A DNA stretch of 64,000 bases, from assembly GCA_024811115.1 (NCBI GenBank), contig JAKOGH010000740.1, positions 186,001 through 250,000 on the forward strand, written 5' to 3'. Below are positions 59,821 through 64,000 of the stretch, piece after piece. The notes under the pieces were generated by a model. The model searched no databases, was not told the origin of the DNA, and was given only the letters and a program-made list of their open reading frames with translations. The translations under genes were made by a program, and so were the position numbers. How positions within the stretch are numbered: the stretch's first letter is position 1; each line of letters starts with the position of its first letter. Source of the DNA: Terana coerulea (Eukaryota; Basidiomycota; Agaricomycetes; Polyporales; Phanerochaetaceae).

Positions 59821-61604
59821 GGTCGCCAGCCGTTGGCCGATAGTTTTGGGGCGGTGGAAGCACGCTGCTCGTCGAAGGCCTCCTTCCGTGTCTTCATAGG
59901 ATACCAGCTTTCCCGCTGCTTGTCACGCAGCCTGCTGTCGTCTGCGATCTTGTCGGCGTCCAGTTTCTCGTTGTCCAGTTGGCGTCTCAGCTCCAAGCGC
60001 ATCGTCCGCTCAAGCTCGTTCATGTCGTGCTGCAGCAGTGTCAGGCCGCGGCGGAGGGCCATGGCCGCCTGCGTGCCGGCGGTCCCCGTCATCGCCCAGT
60101 CCCACGCCTTCGCCGTCGGGGCCCTGCGCTCGTATGGTGTCTGCCGGGCGCGTTCGGCGGCGGCGGTGTCGACGCGGGTGCTGACTAGCGGCCCACCGCC
60201 CGCGGCCGCCTGCGTGATGTCCGCGTCGCCCAGCGCGATGCAGCTGACGTTCGCGGGGAGTGCTGCTGCGCCGTCTGTCTGGCCGTGGCACGCATCTGTC
60301 AGCACGCCTTCCGCCCGACACCACACGGAGAGAAACCGGACGCTCACCCCGCAGAGATCGGCGAGCACCGCCTGTGTCTCGCATTGGTGCAGGCGCATGT
60401 ATGCGGCGGCGGCTTCGACCTCGTGCAGCCAGCCTGGCGGCGGCGGCGGGGTCCCCCGCGTGATGCCACCCGAGCCCGCTGCCGGTCCGTGGACTCGCGC
60501 CGCGTAGTCCATCTGGCGGGGGAGTGCGCGGGGTCAGCGGCCGGGCAGCGACGTATACTGGATTGCGGGTGCGTACCGCTTGACAGGAGAATGTAGCGGC
60601 GTGGGCCCCGGCTTCAGCGCAGAGCACCGCATGGGCGAACCCGGAGACCTGCAACAGGTTGGTCTTGATGGACTTACTTTTCGAGGAGAGCTCCGTCACG
60701 GCCGCGATGCCCTCGAACGTCGCTGGAATCTGCATCCGTTCGTCAGCGCGGTGCAGGCGACGATAGGGCCGCGATGACCTACGCCGAACACAAGTTTGTC
60801 TCTGGAGATGCCTTTCTGCTGGAAGAGCCGCGCCGTCCGCAGGACCTGGCTGATGATGAGGCCCGGCTCCTTGAGCCGCGGGTCGACAAAGGTGTAGTGC
60901 AGCCCGCCGACCGCGTCGTGGAGCGCGGCGCCCAGCTCGACGAGCTGGCACAACAAACGTCAGCCGCGACGGCTCCCCGCGCAGGACAGGCACGCACGTA
61001 GCATTCAATCGCGTTCCGGAGCATCTTGGCGGGGGAGGTGCTCCGCAGGCTGCAGTTCCGTTCCGTGCATTCGTCAGCATATGCAGCGGCTTCACACGAC
61101 GCGCCTGCAATCAGCGTGCAATGCAGTATGCGGCGACGCACCTGTCCTCGCCCAGCGTGCGCCGCACGGCGACCCACGCGTGGTACACCGTGTCCCGGAT
61201 CGCCATCCCTGCGTCTGCGCACTTTGGGTCTAGCATTGTGCCTTGCAGTGGAAAGTCGGAGAGCACTGGGGGCCCAGCGTATCAGCCTGTGGTATGGTAT
61301 GCAGCCTCGCGGGCCCGGGCCGGGCGCGCGTGCCCAGAAGGCGACGCGGGGACGCACCTGCGAGGTCGGCGGTCTGCGCCAGGGCGCCAGTGCCGAAGGC
61401 GAGGACGGCTTCGCGCAGCGGGAGCCGGTCGCGGGGCTTCTGTCCGCGGACGTGCACGCCGCCGCCTGGGGCTGCACCTCCTGCTCGAGACGGCTCGGAG
61501 GGGCCCGCCGGAGCCGCAGGAGGGGCGTGGTATTCGCCTGCGACTCGGGCTGGGGGCTGCCTCCTGTGTCTGCGTGCGTGGGCTCTGGCGGAGGGTTCTG
61601 CATG
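59817..61604 (-). CDS. Transaldolase-like TIM-barrel protein, Schiff-base Lys apparently absent
   Basis: The central and C-terminal parts align with bacterial transaldolase from memory of the family: LVELGAALHDAVGGLHYTFV then DPRLKEP (as in STEVDARLS), RTARLFQQKGISRDKLVF, IPATFEGIAAVTEL, SIKTNLLQVSGFAHAVLCAE plus AGA, WLHEVEAAAAYM, and the last helices from AWDWAMTG. In real enzymes the catalytic Lys stands just before the (L/I)AST or IPAT step. Here splicing gives LVFG|IPAT, so Gly takes its place. The 5' part (MQNPPPEP start) is Pro/Ala-rich. A block LDPKCADAGMAIRDTV is clear, but one exon join near 61140-61170 is out of phase. The stop at 59817 overlaps the ATG of a further frame (59455-59820), probably the same protein after an indel. 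Confidence 0.6.
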
Positions 61605-62644
61605 GTAGTGTCGAAGTTCGAAGTCACAGGGTCGAGGAGGCGGGCTCGGTAGAGTTCAATATGGGGTGAGTGGGTGGTGGTGGTTATCGAGACGCGACCC
61701 TGCGCTCACCCCGCCCTTTTCATGCTGCAGCGCGGGCTGAGGCCACGGTGGCCACAGCGGGCCTCCCTCTGGACAATGCGCACAACGCCACACCGCCATC
61801 AGCGTGGTGGCCCGCCCAGCGTGACGGCCCCAGCGCAGTCACACCGTACGGCGTCACGCGTGCGGGCGGCCCAAGGGCCGCTGGACGCCACAGGCACGCC
61901 GCCTCTGCATCTCTGCAGCATCTGCGACTCGCCCGCGCCCTCGCCCCGCGAGTGAATGAATGTGCTGATGCCGCGCCTGGCGCACCGACAAACCTTGCGT
62001 GCGCCCGGCGCGCACCTCCCATAGGCGGCAAGGCTGGTAAAACACCGCGTTAAGACACCGAGGCACGGCAGGCCGGCCGTTGGGCCCTCGTGGGCGACCC
62101 GGCCACGTTCTTGTCCTCGACGCCCCCAGCGCGCGGCGGTTCCCGGCTTATCGGATCCGCAGGGGCCTGCGGCAGGCAGGGTTGCTGGGGCCCATGGTTG
62201 GACCGTGCTCGCTGTGTGGCGCGCGCAGGGCCGTGTAGCACATCCTTGGTTTTGTACGATTTCTACGGGTGCGCACGCTCCGCCACGAACGGAGATGGGT
62301 GCGGCGCAGGTATATGATTACTATACGGTTTCGGGGCCTGCCAGGCGTGCTGGCGCGCGGTCCGAGCGGCACGAAGGGAGCATGCGTGTTGCTGGAGGGA
62401 GAAGGCCTGCGTGCTATCCGTCCGACTGCGTCGTTCTCACGTCCGCCGGGGCTGTGATAAGCACTGATCGCACAACTACATAGCATTGGTATTTCTATCC
62501 GGACATGAACGCAGGGACACAGCGCGAGAGCAAGGAGCAGTTGACTAGTGACGCTAGAGGAAATGAGGTGTGATGGGCAGGCAATCGAGGGTATTTTCGG
62601 CAAAGCCAGGGTCGCAGTGAGACAAGGACATGGCTGCATGCAGT
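61605..62644. other. GC-rich intergenic stretch, no gene seen
   Basis: About 1 kb with frames in several phases that show GC-driven Arg/Ala/Pro composition but no recognisable motif. It should hold the promoter of the transaldolase-like gene and the 3' end of the bZIP-like gene. Confidence 0.4.
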
Positions 62645-63824
62645 CTAGCCACGGTCAGGGTATGTATTCCACTGGTTCAGGGAGGACTGGTTAGCACCAT
62701 ATACTGGTAATGAGCCAGCGTAGCCCGTTGGATGCGGGGCATCATGTGGTGGCTTCGGATGCCGTAAAATGAACGTCAGATCGAGATAGACTATGCAGGG
62801 GCGTACACATACCGAGTAGCTGTCCTCCTCGACTTTCACAGCGCCATAATGGCCCACAGGGCCGTGCGCGTAGGACGGGTGACCTGCGTCGCCCGCGTGC
62901 AGCGCCGCACGCTGCGCGAAGCTCGCGTAGTGGTCTGCCGTCTGTGGACGCAAAAATCAAAACTAGGATCGCGGGTTCTATACACAGGCAGCCCGCCGTG
63001 CCGCAGCACGCGCCGCGGAAAGGGTACTCGCCGAAAACGGGGTGGCCGGGCTGGACGTCGCGCTGCTGGGCGGCGTCTCGGGCATGTGGTACGCGTACGC
63101 GTACGAGGCGTCGGAGCTGCCCGAGCTCGGCCGGTCGTGGCTCAGCGCCGGCGAGTGCGGGCCCGGCGCGTAGCTGTAATTGAGCGGGGGGATGGATAGC
63201 GTCGTGGGACTCGACAGCTGCGAAGACGGACCCTGAGCGAACGTGGGGTGTGAGCACGGAGAACGCGGTGGGGCGGTAGATGGGACGCGTACCGCTTGGA
63301 GCTCGCCGCCGCTGCCGCTGGGGAAGGTGCGGCTGCGGTGGCGGTACTCGCGCTCGCCGAACTGGCGGGCGTCGAGGTGCGGCTGGGTGACGTCTGGGCG
63401 GAGGCGGGCGTTGCGCTCCTCGAGCTGCCGCCGCAGGGTGTCGATCTCGCGGTGCAGCTGCATGTTCTCCTGCTCGAGCTCGCGGAGGCGCACGGGCGGC
63501 GGCAGCGCGTGGATCTGGTCGGGCGCGGAGGCGAGGGCGTGTTGCAGCCTGACCACGGTGTGTTCGAGCTGCCCGCCACCGTCGTTCAGCGACTGGACGT
63601 GCTTGTGAGAGACGGAGGACGCACCTGCTCAATATAGGCTTTCCGCTTGGCACGGTGGCGTGCTTGCGCTTTCGCTGTGCAGAAGGGTGAGCAGCGCGGT
63701 GGACGTGTGAAGGCGAAGACGACGGACCGTTGCGACTACGCTCGGGGCGGTCAGAGCCTGGCCCGGCGGACAGAGCCCGTGGCTCTTGGTCGGGCGACAT
63801 GGACAGGAGCGGCAGGGGCGTCAT
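62645..63824 (-). CDS. bZIP-like transcription factor
   Basis: The N-terminus (MSPDQEPRALSAG) is Ser/Pro-rich and leads to a basic stretch. The frame reading KAQARHRAKRKAYIEQ is followed, after a short intron, by HVQSLNDGGGQLEHTVVRLQ and, further on, RLRELEQENMQLHREIDTL with RRQLEERN: a basic region plus Leu-zipper-like heptads, the bZIP layout. The basic region and the N-terminal exon lie in different frames (QRKRKHATV versus KAQARHR), so an indel near 63660-63690 or a missed intron is likely. The C-terminal half is Ser/Pro/Tyr/His-rich, with YGAVKVEEDSY near the end, and could activate transcription. Target genes unknown. The usual invariant Asn of the basic region is not evident in this reading. 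Confidence 0.55.
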
Positions 63825-64000
63825 GTGTAACGTAAAGGCGGGGGTGGAAGGTGATCGGGAGAGCAGTCGGTCGGGGATCAGCTAGCTACGCTTATATCTT
63901 GTGTTGCTAGCTTGTAGCCGCTCGAGTGGGCTTTCATCTCGGCTCGTCCGTCGAGCTCTGCCGATGTTGGATCTGGTGCAGCACCGCGGCGTTTTCCAGC

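Noticed and set aside
61121..61669. Plus-strand ORFs across the transaldolase-like gene
   Set aside because: Low-complexity translation caused by high GC. The minus strand carries the recognisable domain.
1..64000. CRISPR arrays, rRNA genes, autonomous transposons
   Set aside because: No regularly spaced repeats, no rRNA-like sequence and no transposase or reverse-transcriptase motif were seen.

Overview
This is a nuclear contig from a basidiomycete fungus, most likely an Agaricomycete. The evidence is dense genes on both strands, each cut by many introns of about 45-65 nt, and a gene set typical of the phylum: a myosin-motor chitin synthase, a CFEM protein, homologues of the Cryptococcus capsule genes CAP59/CMT1 and CAP64, a Ste6-type exporter and a PDR exporter. 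There is one intron-containing tRNA gene. I see no rRNA, CRISPR array, prophage or bacterial operon.

Layout. 0-4.9 kb: unrecognised open frames and a short direct repeat. 4.9-6.4 kb: two tandem copies of a small cysteine-rich protein with identical exon design. 6.8-14.6 kb: tubulin cofactor C (minus) facing away from a class V-type chitin synthase (plus). 15.1-19.8 kb: Ste6-type ABC transporter (minus). 20.5-23.9 kb: a large PLP decarboxylase of the bacterial tyrosine-decarboxylase type (minus). 24.2-26.4 kb: two orphan proteins. 26.9-28.4 kb: PP2A activator PTPA (plus). 28.6-34.4 kb: PDR/ABCG exporter (minus). 34.4-40.9 kb: a gene-free repeat island with a near-perfect 302-bp inverted repeat, a ~145-bp inverted-repeat element, a 625-bp MITE with TA target duplications, and tRNA-Ala(CGC). 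41.0-43.1 kb: COP9 signalosome subunit 1. 43.6-48.2 kb: divergent pair of capsule-type genes (CAP59/CMT1-like mannosyltransferase, CAP64-like SGNH protein). 48.6-49.3 kb: ribosomal protein L31. 50.1-50.8 kb: CFEM GPI protein. 51.3-52.8 kb: four-helix membrane protein. 54.1-54.6 kb: ribosomal protein L34. 55.1-56.3 kb: HAD phosphatase of the PHO13 type. 56.5-58.2 kb: GPI11/PIG-F. 58.8-59.4 kb: orphan. 59.8-61.6 kb: transaldolase-like protein that appears to lack the Schiff-base lysine. 62.6-63.8 kb: bZIP-like regulator.

Many products work on the cell surface: chitin synthesis, GPI-anchor assembly, a GPI-anchored CFEM protein, and two capsule-type glycan proteins. They are separate transcription units, so this is a theme rather than a demonstrated cluster.

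A caution runs through the window. Several conserved genes carry single-base indels, often in homopolymers, and one of them is the essential ribosomal gene L31. These look like consensus errors rather than pseudogenes, and automatic annotation would split or truncate these genes. The strongest biological leads are the tandem Cys-rich family, the divergent capsule-gene pair, the lysine-less transaldolase-like protein and the 302-bp hairpin-forming repeat.
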